DNA from: Kiloniellaceae bacterium
GTDB lineage: Bacteria; Pseudomonadota; Alphaproteobacteria; Kiloniellales; J153
NCBI GenBank assembly: GCA_021776095.1
Contig: JAJFGO010000017.1
Coordinates: forward strand, 1 to 40,028
Length of the DNA: 40,028 nucleotides
Reading direction: 5' to 3'
The notes beneath the pieces are model-generated. The model searched no databases. It was not told where the DNA came from and saw nothing but the letters and a program-made list of their open reading frames with translations. Positions 24,220 through 32,775 of the stretch are shown in pieces. Each line of letters starts with the position of its first letter. Positions within the stretch are counted from its first letter, which is position 1. The translations under genes and the position numbers were made by a program.

Positions 24220-25752
24220 ATGGCCCGATCGCAGCTTCGGCCCCAGCCCGGCCGCCGGCCGCCGCCCCATTTCATGGCCTTGACCCTGGCGGCGGGTGCC
24301 GCGTCGGCACCGAAGCACCGGCAGCTTTACGATCAGATACGTGGCCATGTCCTGAGCGGGCGCCTGACCGGAGGCGCGCGCCTGCCCGCGAGCCGAACCC
24401 TGGCGCGCGAGATCGGCTGTTCCCGAAACACGGTTCTGAGCGCCTACGAGCTTCTGCTGGCGGAGGGATACCTGACCGGAACCCCGGGGTCCGGGACCTT
24501 TGTTTCCAGGGTTCTGCCCGATCAGTTCCTGGCCGTGAACAACGGTCGACCAAGCGGCCCGCCGGACACGCGGGGCACCACCGCCCAGGCGGCGCTGTCG
24601 ACCCGCGGGCGCGTGCTGGCAGAACAGACCCCACGCCCGCGCGGTCCAGCGGGCGCCTTCATGCTGGGCCCCGACGCGGCACACTTCCCGTTCGATATTT
24701 GGGGCCGCATGCTGGGCCGGACCTGGCGCCGGCCAGACCCGGCGCTGCTTCGCTACGGCGACCCGGCGGGGCATCGACCGCTACGCGAGGCGATTGCCGA
24801 ATACCTGCGTGCGACCCGTGCCCTGCGCTGCGACTGGCGGCAAGTGGTGATAACCAGCGGGGCGCAGCAGGCGCTCGACCTTGTGGTCCGGGCCATGCTC
24901 GATCCCGGCGACGCGGTCTGGTGCGAAGACCCCGGTTATGGCGGCCTGCGCGGCCCCCTCATCGCCGCCGGCGCGCGTATCGCGCCGGTGCCGGTCGATA
25001 CGGAAGGCTTGTCGGTCTCGACCGGGCGGGCGCGGGCACCGGCGGCCCGCTTGGCGGTGGTCGCCCCCTCGCATCAATTCCCCTTGGGCGTGGTCATGTC
25101 GCTCGGCCGAAGATTGGAGCTCCTGGACTGGGCGCGCGCCGCCGGGGCCTGGGTTCTGGAGGACGATTACGATAGCGAGTACCGCTATGCGGGCCGGCCG
25201 CTCGCCGCGCTGCAGAGCCTCGATGCCGCGAGCGGCGCCGGCCGCGTCATCTACGCGGGCACTTTTTCCAAGGTGACGTTTCCGTCCCTGCGGATCGGCT
25301 ATCTGGTTGTTCCCGACGCCCTGGTCGAGCCCATGGTCCGGGTGCGCGCCGCGCTCGACGACCATCCCTCGGCAGTGGTCCAACCGGCGCTGGCCGCCTT
25401 TATCGGTGAGGGGCACTTCGGCGCCCATATCCGGCGCATGCGCGCCCGTTACGCCGCGCGTCAGGAATCTCTGATCGCCGCCGCCCAGCGTTGGCTGGAC
25501 GACAAGCTCATCCTAGCCCCGGACGAGGCCGGGCTGCACCTGGTGGCCCGCATGACCCCGGCCCTCAAGCGACGCATGAACGATGCGCAAGCCGCCGAGC
25601 GCGCCGCCGCCGCCGGCATCGCCACCTCCGCCCTATCCGGCTACGCGGTCGAGGCCAGAAGCGATCCCGCCCTTCTGCTCGGCTATGCCGCCGTGCCGGA
25701 AGACCGCATCGAAACCAGCGTGCGCAGCCTGGCCGCCGCCTTGGCCGGCTGA
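24220..25752 (+). CDS. MocR/PdxR-type transcriptional regulator (GntR wHTH plus aminotransferase domain)
   Basis: This 510-residue regulator has a GntR-type winged helix at about 30-105 (LYDQIRGHVLSGRLTGGARLPASRTLAREIGCSRNTVLSAYELL). A linker follows, then a fold type I aminotransferase domain. In the latter, GAQQALDLVVRAMLDPGD, a DPGYGG segment, EDDYDSEYRY and TFSKVTFPSLRIGYLV carry the residues that bind PLP, the lysine being in SKV. MocR proteins use PLP or its adducts to sense vitamin B6 or amino compounds. It is divergent from a PNPOx-family gene and nearly abuts (11 bp) the converging DUF1203 gene. The target is probably the divergent flavoprotein and itself. Confidence 0.93.
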   Translation: MARSQLRPQPGRRPPPHFMALTLAAGAASAPKHRQLYDQIRGHVLSGRLTGGARLPASRTLAREIGCSRNTVLSAYELLLAEGYLTGTPGSGTFVSRVLPDQFLAVNNGRPSGPPDTRGTTAQAALSTRGRVLAEQTPRPRGPAGAFMLGPDAAHFPFDIWGRMLGRTWRRPDPALLRYGDPAGHRPLREAIAEYLRATRALRCDWRQVVITSGAQQALDLVVRAMLDPGDAVWCEDPGYGGLRGPLIAAGARIAPVPVDTEGLSVSTGRARAPAARLAVVAPSHQFPLGVVMSLGRRLELLDWARAAGAWVLEDDYDSEYRYAGRPLAALQSLDAASGAGRVIYAGTFSKVTFPSLRIGYLVVPDALVEPMVRVRAALDDHPSAVVQPALAAFIGEGHFGAHIRRMRARYAARQESLIAAAQRWLDDKLILAPDEAGLHLVARMTPALKRRMNDAQAAERAAAAGIATSALSGYAVEARSDPALLLGYAAVPEDRIETSVRSLAAALAG

Positions 25753-25763
25753 GGCCGGCGAGG

Positions 25764-26237
25764 TCAGGCCCGGTCGATGCGGCAGGAAAAGCAGTTGTTC
25801 AGGGACGAACGGACGTGGATGTAGCGCACGTCCTCACGCGCAAGAATGCGCGCCGCCGCCGCGTCCATGTCCTTCGTTGGTACGATCTGCCCGGTGCCAT
25901 AGACGATGCGATCCTCGGCGTTGTAGCCCTTTATGAGACTGCTCTCGCGGCGCTGGAACATCGCCGGTATCTCGGCGGTCTCCGGATTGCGCGTGCAGGG
26001 TTTCGCATGGAGGAAGATCGGGCCAATCTCGGCATAGGGCTGAGCGTTCGGAAACGGACGGTAAGCTAGAATTAGATAGGGCTCGTCTTTTCCGACGTCC
26101 TGCAGGCAATGGCGGCAGGGCACGCCGCTCCCGTTGGAGATATGGGTTTCCGGCTTCTGCCCGTTGGCATCGGGCGCGCCGGCCCGATAGGCCTCGGCCT
26201 CTTCGCTCGGCATGGAGGAAAAACGAATTTCGGTCAT
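25764..26237 (-). CDS. DUF1203 family protein
   Basis: This 157-residue protein matches DUF1203, a bacterial family of unknown function. Recognisable are IRFSSMPSEEAEAYRAG, the CRHCL cysteine pair, DEPYLILAYRPFP, the GPIFLHAKPC strand, and the closing HVRSSLNNCFSCRI with a second cysteine pair. The four cysteines could bind a metal, though this is not established for the family as far as I know. The ATG at 26237 follows GAGGAG. It converges on the MocR gene and lies downstream of acs, separated from it by a terminator, so it probably has its own promoter. Confidence 0.85.
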   Translation of the reverse strand: MTEIRFSSMPSEEAEAYRAGAPDANGQKPETHISNGSGVPCRHCLQDVGKDEPYLILAYRPFPNAQPYAEIGPIFLHAKPCTRNPETAEIPAMFQRRESSLIKGYNAEDRIVYGTGQIVPTKDMDAAAARILAREDVRYIHVRSSLNNCFSCRIDRA

Positions 26238-26321
26238 GGCGCTGTCGGCTCCTCTGATTGGATCTGACTGCAACATGGGGCAGGGCCGGATGCTTCTCTA
26301 TCCGGGTCTTGCGATCCGCCG

Positions 26322-26352
26322 AAAGAAAAAGGGCCGGCCCAATGGCCGACCC
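26322..26352 (-). terminator. Rho-independent terminator of acs
   Basis: On the minus strand a 9-bp stem (26344-26352 with 26331-26339, one G-U pair) closes a 4-nt loop and is followed by CTTTTTCTTT. It begins 28 bp after the acs stop. The fit to an intrinsic terminator is good. Confidence 0.8.
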
Positions 26353-26379
26353 CAAAATTGTATCTGGTTGAACCAGTAT

Positions 26380-28320
26380 CTAGCGATTCTGCCGGTTCTC
26401 CACCAGGTCGTCGACCACGGCGGGATCGGCCAAGGTCGAGGTGTCGCCTAGATTGCTGAATTCGTTCTCCGCGATCTTGCGCAGGATGCGGCGCATGATC
26501 TTGCCCGACCGGGTCTTGGGCAGGCCGGGCGCCCATTGGATCAAGTCCGGGCTGGCGATCGGGCCGATCTCCTTGCGGACCCAGCCAACCAACTCCTTGC
26601 GCAATTCCTCCGAGGACTCGATGCCAACGTTCAAGGTGACATAGGCGTAGATACCTTGGCCCTTGATATCGTGCGGATAGCCGACCACCGCGGCCTCGGC
26701 GACCTTATGATGCGCGACCAGGGCACTTTCGACCTCGGCTGTGCCCATGCGGTGACCGGAAACGTTGATCACGTCGTCGACGCGCCCGGTGATCCAATAG
26801 TAGCCGTCGCTATCCCGCCGGCAGCCGTCGCCGGTGAAGTACTTGCCGGGATAGGTCGCGAAATAGGTCTGTATGAAGCGTTCGTGATCGCCGTAGACCG
26901 TGCGCATCTGGCCCGGCCAGGCGTCGGCGATACACAAGTTGCCTTCGCAGGCCCCGTCCAGAACCTTGCCGTCCGCATCGACGATGACCGGTTTAATACC
27001 GAAGAACGGGCGGGTCGCCGAGCCCGGCTTGAGCGGCGTCGCGCCGGGTAGTGGCGTAATCAAAATGCCCCCGGTTTCGGTCTGCCACCAAGTATCGACG
27101 ATCGGGCAGCGGTGGTCGCCGACCACCTCGTGATACCACTTCCAGGCCTCGGGATTGATCGGCTCGCCGACCGAGCCCAAGAGGCGCAGCGAGGTCCGTT
27201 CGGTCTTTTTCACCGGGTCGTCGCCTTCGCGCATAAGCGCGCGGATCGCGGTCGGCGCGGTGTAGAAGATCGAGACCTTGTGCTTGTCGCAAACCTGCCA
27301 GAAGCGCGAGGCGTCCGGATAATTCGGCACACCCTCGAACATCAGCGTCTTGGCGCCGTTGGCCAGCGGGCCATAGACGATATAGCTGTGCCCGGTGACC
27401 CAGCCGACGTCCGCCGTGCACCAATACACATCGTCGTCGTGGTAGTCGAAAACGTACTGATGGGTCATGGACGCGAAGACCATGTAGCCGCCGGTGGTGT
27501 GCAGCACGCCCTTCGGCTTTCCGGTCGAGCCGGAGGTGTAGAGGATGAACAGCGGGTCCTCGGCGTTCATGGGCTCGGCCGGGCAATCGGGCGAGGCCGC
27601 GGCGCACACCTCGTGGTACCAGACGTCGCGGCCGTCCTTCATGTCCACATTGCCGCCGGTCCGCTTGACCACGATGACCTTGTCCACATGGTCGATGTTC
27701 GCGATCGCCTTGTCGGTGTTGGCCTTGAGCGGAATGCTGCGTCCGCCGCGCAGGCCCTCGTCGGCCGTGATCACGAAGTTGGACTTGCAATCCTCAATCC
27801 GCCCGCCCAGGGAGTCGGGCGAGAAACCGCCGAAGACGATGGAGTGCACCGCGCCGATGCGCGCGCAGGCCAGCATGGCGTAGGCGGCCTCGGGAATCAT
27901 CGGCATATAGATGGTCACCCGATCGCCCTTCTTGACCCCCAGGTCCTTCATGGCGTTGCTCAGGCGGCAGACCTCTTCATGCAGTTCCCCGTAGGTGATG
28001 CTCTTGTCGACCGCCGGATCGTCGCCCTCCCAGATAATGGCGACATCGTCCTTCTTGGCCGGCAGGTGGCGGTCGATGCAGGTGTAGGCCGCGTTTGTGG
28101 TGCCGTCGGAGAACCATTTGATGTGCACGTCGCCGGGGCCGTAGGAAACATCCTTGACGCTGGTGTAAGGCGTGAACCAATGAATCCGCTTGCCGTGCTC
28201 GCCCCAGAACCCTTCCGGATCGCTGATCGACTGCTCGTACATCTTGAAATACGTGGCCTCGTCGCACCACGCCTTCGCCGCGAGATCCTTAGGTATTGGA
28301 AAGACAAGGTTTTCGGACAT
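26380..28320 (-). CDS. acs: Acetyl-CoA synthetase
   Basis: This 646-residue AMP-forming ligase converts acetate, ATP and CoA to acetyl-CoA. Seen are the N-terminal [24 protein letters not shown] and the ATP loop [36 protein letters not shown] is the acetate-pocket motif with the conserved Trp, and [31 protein letters not shown] is the hinge. The C-terminal [11 protein letters not shown] holds the acetylatable lysine. The ATG at 28320 follows AAAGGGAG; an upstream in-frame ATG at 28344 overlaps that site. Length is standard. It is monocistronic, with its own terminator. Confidence 0.96.
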   Translation of the reverse strand: MSENLVFPIPKDLAAKAWCDEATYFKMYEQSISDPEGFWGEHGKRIHWFTPYTSVKDVSYGPGDVHIKWFSDGTTNAAYTCIDRHLPAKKDDVAIIWEGDDPAVDKSITYGELHEEVCRLSNAMKDLGVKKGDRVTIYMPMIPEAAYAMLACARIGAVHSIVFGGFSPDSLGGRIEDCKSNFVITADEGLRGGRSIPLKANTDKAIANIDHVDKVIVVKRTGGNVDMKDGRDVWYHEVCAAASPDCPAEPMNAEDPLFILYTSGSTGKPKGVLHTTGGYMVFASMTHQYVFDYHDDDVYWCTADVGWVTGHSYIVYGPLANGAKTLMFEGVPNYPDASRFWQVCDKHKVSIFYTAPTAIRALMREGDDPVKKTERTSLRLLGSVGEPINPEAWKWYHEVVGDHRCPIVDTWWQTETGGILITPLPGATPLKPGSATRPFFGIKPVIVDADGKVLDGACEGNLCIADAWPGQMRTVYGDHERFIQTYFATYPGKYFTGDGCRRDSDGYYWITGRVDDVINVSGHRMGTAEVESALVAHHKVAEAAVVGYPHDIKGQGIYAYVTLNVGIESSEELRKELVGWVRKEIGPIASPDLIQWAPGLPKTRSGKIMRRILRKIAENEFSNLGDTSTLADPAVVDDLVENRQNR

Positions 28321-28466
28321 GCTGGATGGCTCCCTTTGTAACAATCCCCTGGGTACGCGGCGTTGCCCGCCGGCTCGTCAATTCAACCTGTCGTAATAAT
28401 CTACGGATTTCCCGTTTCGGCACAAGCGCCGCACCGGCAGCCGCACCGGGGGGGCCAGCCAGCGGC

Positions 28467-28805
28467 TCAGTCGCCGTCTCGTAGCATGACCGATCCGTCG
28501 GCCTCGACGCGCAGCGGTACCGGTGACAAGCGGTCCCCCATGCAAGGCCCGGAAATACATGCCCCATCGGCGATTTCGAACAAGGCGCCATGGGTCGCAC
28601 ACAGGATCTGCCCGGTGTCGTCGCTGATGAATTTGTCGGGCGTCCAATCCAGGGGCGTGCCCTGATGGGGGCATGAGTTTAGATAGCCATAGGCCGCTTC
28701 GCCCTCGCGGACCACGAAAATGTCGCGGCCGTCGGCCAGACTAAAGCCCTTGGCCTCCCCATCCTCGATATCCTCGAGCGCGCACAGCACGCGCGCGCCG
28801 CTCAT
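28467..28805 (-). CDS. Small Rieske [2Fe-2S] protein
   Basis: This 112-residue protein consists of a single Rieske domain. Cluster ligands are C45-x-H47 in SCPHQGTPLDW and C69-x-x-H72 in CATHGALFEI, followed by GACISGPC and the usual C-terminal strand. It resembles stand-alone ferredoxins of the NirD/dioxygenase type that pass electrons to an oxygenase or reductase; no such partner is visible here. The ATG at 28805 overlaps the stop of the EVE gene (ATGA), so translation is coupled to that gene. The longer open frame upstream lies inside the EVE gene and is rejected. Confidence 0.9.
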   Translation of the reverse strand: MSGARVLCALEDIEDGEAKGFSLADGRDIFVVREGEAAYGYLNSCPHQGTPLDWTPDKFISDDTGQILCATHGALFEIADGACISGPCMGDRLSPVPLRVEADGSVMLRDGD

Positions 28806-29215
28806 GCCTCGGTGCGGCCCATCTCGCAGATATGGCGCCATTGCGCCCGGTCGACCGGCACAACGGAAAGCCGCGACTGGCGAACCAAGGCCAGCTCCGC
28901 CAGCTTCGGTTCCGCCTTGATCTGGGCCAGTGATACCGGCGCCTCGAAGGGCTTGACCGCCTTGACGTCGACCATGCCGAAGCGGCCGGATTTGTCGGTG
29001 TGGTCGGGATAGTACTCCTTGACCACCTCGACCACGCCAACGACCTGCTTTTCCTTGACCGAGTGATAGAAGAAAGCCCGGTCGCCCAGCTTCATGGCTT
29101 TCATGTTGTTCGACGCCTGATAGTTACGCACGCCATCCCAGTGGGTGCGTCCATCGGCGACCATGTCGTCCCAGGAATAGGATCCGGGCTCCGACTTCAC
29201 CAACCAATAAGCCAT
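28802..29215 (-). CDS. EVE domain-containing protein
   Basis: This 137-residue protein is a single EVE domain, a PUA-like fold related to YTH that binds modified bases in DNA or RNA. The signature start MAYWLVKSEPGSYSWDDM and the segments DGVRNYQASNNMKAMKLGDRAFFYHS, VVGVVEVVKEYYPD and WVDV-like FGMVDVKAVK are conserved. The ribosome binding site AAGGATGA precedes the ATG. In many alphaproteobacteria the EVE gene sits near YciI, gpsA and tsaD; here it is separated from them by about 3 kb containing an MFS transporter and two exported-protein genes. The Rieske gene overlaps its end. Confidence 0.93.
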   Translation of the reverse strand: MAYWLVKSEPGSYSWDDMVADGRTHWDGVRNYQASNNMKAMKLGDRAFFYHSVKEKQVVGVVEVVKEYYPDHTDKSGRFGMVDVKAVKPFEAPVSLAQIKAEPKLAELALVRQSRLSVVPVDRAQWRHICEMGRTEA

Positions 29216-29311
29216 GATCTCATCCTTTGCTCGCGCGAACGTTATTGGGAAACTCGTGTGGCGACTCCGCTCCTAGTGTTAGCCGGAAATCAGGGGAGAG
29301 AAAACCGCCCG

Positions 29312-29341
29312 ATGTTCGACCGCCAAGGCCGCGCCGCGTGA
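29312..29341 (+). other. Possible 9-codon leader ORF of the MFS gene
   Basis: An ATG at 29312, well placed behind GGGGAGAG, opens a frame of nine codons (MFDRQGRAA). Its TGA at 29339-29341 overlaps the GTG start of the transporter (GTGA). The transporter GTG has no ribosome binding site of its own, so it may be translated by coupling from this leader. This is a positional argument only. Confidence 0.4.
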
Positions 29342-30561
29342 TCGCCGGGTCCAAATGGGCCTCGCTCGCCGTCTTGTGCCTGTGCCAGGTGGCGGTGATG
29401 GCCTTGTGGTTCTCCGCCTCCGCCATCGTTCCCGCGTTGAGCGCCGAATACCACCTGGACGGTTTCGCCAAGTCGCTCTTCACCAGCAGCGTGCAGGCCG
29501 GTTTCGTGGCAGGCAGCCTGACCAGCGCCATCCTGGGCCTGGCCGACCGGATCGAGCCCCGGCGCTTCTTCATGGTCAGCGCCCTGATCGGCGCGGCGGC
29601 GAACGGCGCCATCCTCCTGGTCGAACCGACCTCGCTGTGGGTCGCACCCTTGCGGTTCGTGACCGGCGCCTGCATGGCCGGGGTCTACCCGGTCGGCATG
29701 AAGATCGCGTCGACCTGGGCGCGCGCCGGCGCCGGCGGCGATATGGGCCTTTTGGTCGGTCTCTTGGTCGGCGCCCTAACCCTAGGCTCCGCCCTGCCCC
29801 ATCTGTTCAGCGCGCTGGGCGGTATCGATTGGCGCCTGACCCTGGCCGTGGCCTCGATCTCCGCCCTGGCCGGCGGTCTGGGTATCGCGGCCGCCAGACT
29901 GGGCCCGAACATCCAGGCGGCGCCGCGCTTCCGGCCCGGATTCGTGCTCTGGGCCTGGAAGATCAAACCGGTCCGCCTCGCCAACCTGGGTTACCTCGGC
30001 CATATGTGGGAGCTTTATGCCATGTGGGCCTGGATTGGCGTCTTTCTGCACGCCAGCTTCGCCGAGACCCTGGCGCCCGAGATCGCCGGCCCGGCGGCCA
30101 AACTGGCGACCTTCGCCACGGTCGGCATCGGCGCCCTGGGGTGCCTGGCCGGGGGTCTTTTCGCGGATCGCCTGGGCCGAACCACCCTGACCATGCTGGC
30201 CATGACCATATCGGGGGCCTGCGCGGCCACCGTCGGCCTATTCTACGGTGGCGCGCCCTGGTTGCTGGTCGCGGTCTGCCTGCTCTGGGGCTTGAGCGTG
30301 GTGGCCGATTCGGCGCAGTTCTCCGCCTCGATCGCGGAGCTATCGAACCGGTTTCTGGTCGGCACCATGTTGACGATCCAGACCGCCATGGGCTTCACCC
30401 TGACCCTCATCACCATCCACCTCATGCCCCATTGGGTCGAATGGCTGGGCTGGCGCTGGGCCTTCGCGCCCCTGGCGATCGGCCCCATCCTAGGGGTTTG
30501 GGCCATGGCCCGCTTGCGCGCGCACCCGGAATCGACCCGCCTAGCCGGCGGGCGGCGCTAA
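29338..30561 (+). CDS. MFS transporter
   Basis: This 407-residue major facilitator has about twelve hydrophobic helices. The first is WASLAVLCLCQVAVMALWFSASAIVPAL. A loop 2-3 motif is weak (LGLADRIEPRRFF), and the second half has the clearer GGLFADRLGRTTLTM. The start at 29338 is a GTG giving VIAGSKWAS; longer frames from 29227 would add a non-conserved hydrophilic extension. Similar carriers in alphaproteobacteria are annotated as putative cyanate/nitrate-like or unknown-substrate MFS proteins. It is divergent from the EVE gene and converges on the lipoprotein gene with 19 bp between stops. No substrate can be inferred. Confidence 0.9.
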   Translation: MIAGSKWASLAVLCLCQVAVMALWFSASAIVPALSAEYHLDGFAKSLFTSSVQAGFVAGSLTSAILGLADRIEPRRFFMVSALIGAAANGAILLVEPTSLWVAPLRFVTGACMAGVYPVGMKIASTWARAGAGGDMGLLVGLLVGALTLGSALPHLFSALGGIDWRLTLAVASISALAGGLGIAAARLGPNIQAAPRFRPGFVLWAWKIKPVRLANLGYLGHMWELYAMWAWIGVFLHASFAETLAPEIAGPAAKLATFATVGIGALGCLAGGLFADRLGRTTLTMLAMTISGACAATVGLFYGGAPWLLVAVCLLWGLSVVADSAQFSASIAELSNRFLVGTMLTIQTAMGFTLTLITIHLMPHWVEWLGWRWAFAPLAIGPILGVWAMARLRAHPESTRLAGGRR

Positions 30562-30580
30562 AATCAACCGGTGGCCGTCG

Positions 30581-31534
30581 CTAGCTCGACGGTGACACCG
30601 CGGGATCGGTGGAGAACAGCCCGACGAGCGCGGGTTCCACCCGGCCTTCGGCACCGGCCGCCGGGGTATGCACGGCCTTGACCCAGAAGGCCTCGCGCGC
30701 GCCGAGGGCGAAACGGCCCGGGATCATGGCTACGACCCAGCCGTCATTGAAGGCCACATACTGTGTGGCGTCGGTGTAGCTTTCGACGCCCTCGCCAAGG
30801 TCGCTGACGCCGACTTGAACGCGGTCGCCGGTGGGCAGGCGATCCTCGAACAGCACGACGATCACCCGGTCGCTGGGCCCAGGCGCCGGGGCGGCCGTGG
30901 CCGGCAGGCGCAAGGGTGTGGCCGAGGTGCGAACCAGGCGGTAGAGATCGCCATAGCTATGGACCTTGGGCAGGCCGGCCTCCATAGCCGCGCCCGGGAC
31001 CACGTACATGACCGCTCTGGCACCGCGCGGAAACGCCGGCGCCAGCGACGCGCGCGTAATGACCACCGGGCTGATCCCGGCCACATGATAGTCCATATCG
31101 AAGCCGACCGTGGCCCGGCGGCGATTGCCGTCTTCAAAGTGCAGATACCCCGCAATGCTGCGTACCGCCGGTCTGTCGTCAGGGGCTTCGAGCTTCAGAA
31201 GCTCAATATCGACGACCGCGAAACCGGCGTAGTCGAATCCCGCTTCGGGCAGGACCCGCTCGCTGCTGGCGACTTTCAGCCGCTTGCGCACATCGACGGC
31301 GGAATGACCGCGCAGACGCATGACCGCGGCGGTCAGGGCCGCCTCCACATGGATCGGCAAGTCCTCGGCACTGACCGGATAACGTCCTGGTTTTTCGTCG
31401 CCGAACAGAGAGATTCCGCTCAGACTCTGTTTAAGCTCGCCGAGACCGAGATCGTCGGTAACGCAGGCCGACAAGCCGCAGGCGGCCAGGAACGTCAAGA
31501 GAGCGCCACGGAACTCGCGAATGGGGTTCTTCAT
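30581..31534 (-). CDS. Predicted lipoprotein of unknown function
   Basis: This 317-residue protein has a lipoprotein signal: MKNPIREFRGALLTFLAACGLSAC, with the probable lipidated cysteine in LSAC and an alternative one in LAAC. No family is recognised. The mature part has a helical stretch (LPIHVEAALTAAVMRLRGHSAVDVRKRL) and then beta-rich segments: FAVVDIELLKL, RRATVGFDMDYHV, AVMYVVPGAAM, and VIVVLFEDRLPTGDRVQVGV. The frame is open further upstream, but the ATG at 31534 starts the signal peptide. It lies 37 bp downstream of the other unrecognised exported protein on the same strand, suggesting that the two are made together and act in the envelope. Confidence 0.75.
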   Translation of the reverse strand: MKNPIREFRGALLTFLAACGLSACVTDDLGLGELKQSLSGISLFGDEKPGRYPVSAEDLPIHVEAALTAAVMRLRGHSAVDVRKRLKVASSERVLPEAGFDYAGFAVVDIELLKLEAPDDRPAVRSIAGYLHFEDGNRRRATVGFDMDYHVAGISPVVITRASLAPAFPRGARAVMYVVPGAAMEAGLPKVHSYGDLYRLVRTSATPLRLPATAAPAPGPSDRVIVVLFEDRLPTGDRVQVGVSDLGEGVESYTDATQYVAFNDGWVVAMIPGRFALGAREAFWVKAVHTPAAGAEGRVEPALVGLFSTDPAVSPSS

Positions 31535-31571
31535 GGTTTGAATCCTATGGTCTTGCGATCGATCGCGGGGA

Positions 31572-32375
31572 CTAGTCGGCGCTGGGAACGCAGGTCCCAC
31601 CGCAATAGAGGTAATACTGGTTCCAGCCGGAGTGATCTTCCGCCGCGCCTAGGCCGTTCGGCGTGGCCCGCGCGGTGTTCACGCCCGGTCTCGACGGCTG
31701 ACCGGCCGCGAGGATGGGCGCACGGCCATATTCGGCCTGCAATTTGTCATAGGTCTCGCTGCCGAGAAAATGCTCCGCCTGCTGGCGCGATACCCATTCC
31801 GCAAATTTGCGTCTGATCTCTTCGGCCTCCTCTTCCGTAATACCGAAGAACATGGCCATGCGTTGCCTCTGCGTCAGGTTCTTCGTGTCTTCTTCGATCC
31901 GGCCAAGGACTGCTTCTATGTCGAAGCGCTCGACGACCGGCTCACTCGCCCAGACCTGGGTCCTGAAGGTGGTTTGGGTATCGGTGCCGGTACTGCCCGC
32001 ATTTGATGGTACCGGCGCGTAAGTTCCCGGAAAACGATACGAGAAGCGGGGCGTGAAATAGGTCGTCTCGTCTTCGCTCAGACTCGGCCCGCCAAGTTCG
32101 ACGTCCGGCTCGCCGTCGCTTCGTTTCAATTCGTAGGTCACGCCGAGGTCGAACTTGGTGCTGAGGCCGGAGCCAAGTGAATAGGAAGAAGAGAAGCCAC
32201 TTGGCGCTTCGTCTTCTTCATCATCGTCGTCGCTGTATTCAGGCGTCACCGAATAGGTTCCGAATTTGATCCCGTCGCCCCCGCCGTCAGCCGTGGCGAG
32301 AGATGGGATCAACACCAAGCCCATCGCCCCCAAGGCCACGAGAATGCGCACAAGAGATCGCCAGCCAGAAGACAT
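31572..32375 (-). CDS. Exported protein of unknown function with acidic tract
   Basis: This 267-residue protein has a signal peptide (RSLVRILVALGAMGLVLIPS..., cleavage after ATA). Next comes a short acidic run, SDDDDEEDEAP near residue 48, which could bind calcium. A beta-rich part with aromatic residues follows (KFDLGVTYELKR, TTYFTPRFSYRFPG). A charged helical segment covers about 150-205 (LGRIEEDTKNLTQRQRMAMFFG, EEIRRKFAEWVSRQQ). The tail holds two cysteines (YLYCGGTCVP) that could form a disulfide. No family is recognised. It is upstream of the lipoprotein gene and 83 bp downstream of yciI. Base composition is slightly less GC-rich than the neighbours, which may hint at separate origin. 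Confidence 0.65.
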   Translation of the reverse strand: MSSGWRSLVRILVALGAMGLVLIPSLATADGGGDGIKFGTYSVTPEYSDDDDEEDEAPSGFSSSYSLGSGLSTKFDLGVTYELKRSDGEPDVELGGPSLSEDETTYFTPRFSYRFPGTYAPVPSNAGSTGTDTQTTFRTQVWASEPVVERFDIEAVLGRIEEDTKNLTQRQRMAMFFGITEEEAEEIRRKFAEWVSRQQAEHFLGSETYDKLQAEYGRAPILAAGQPSRPGVNTARATPNGLGAAEDHSGWNQYYLYCGGTCVPSAD

Positions 32376-32458
32376 GGCTCCGCCTTTCGTAAACGCGGGT
32401 CAAAAAAACCGTCGGGGGAATCTTGCTAAATGGTGGTTAGCAAAAGGTTAATGCCCCG

Positions 32459-32743
32459 CTAGTCTGCCGGCAGGACCTTGCGGTAAGGACAGATGGTCAC
32501 GGTCTTGAACAGGCCGGCTTTGGCATAGGGGTCGGCCTCGGCGAATGCGCGCGCGCCATCCGCATTCTCGAACTCCATGATCAGAAGACTGCCGACCGGC
32601 GACTGCCCGTCGTCGCTGAGCAGCGGTCCGGCAATCACGATGTGGGATTCGTACGCCTTCAGGTGGTCAACATGGGCCGGGCGGTTTTCCATCCGCACGG
32701 CGAGATGATCCGGTTTATCGAGACAGACGATGGCGAATTGCAT
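32459..32743 (-). CDS. YciI family protein
   Basis: This 94-residue protein has the YciI ferredoxin-like fold. It opens with MQFAIVCLDKP; the conserved His is in RPAHVDHLKAY and the Asp in EADPYAKAGLF, the pair usually proposed as active site. The ATG at 32743 begins the conserved domain; the long frame extending upstream runs through gpsA on another frame and is rejected. It follows gpsA by 32 bp on the same strand, a common alphaproteobacterial arrangement. The biochemical role of YciI proteins is mostly unknown. Confidence 0.9.
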   Translation of the reverse strand: MQFAIVCLDKPDHLAVRMENRPAHVDHLKAYESHIVIAGPLLSDDGQSPVGSLLIMEFENADGARAFAEADPYAKAGLFKTVTICPYRKVLPAD

Positions 32744-32775
32744 GTGCGCGTTCCTTATTCGATGGTGGTTACGGG

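Noticed and set aside
32423-32443. Inverted repeat TTGCTAA-N7-TTAGCAA between yciI and the exported-protein gene
   Set aside because: The stem is short and AT-rich with no T-run after it, so a terminator call is not supported; it may be chance or a weak operator.
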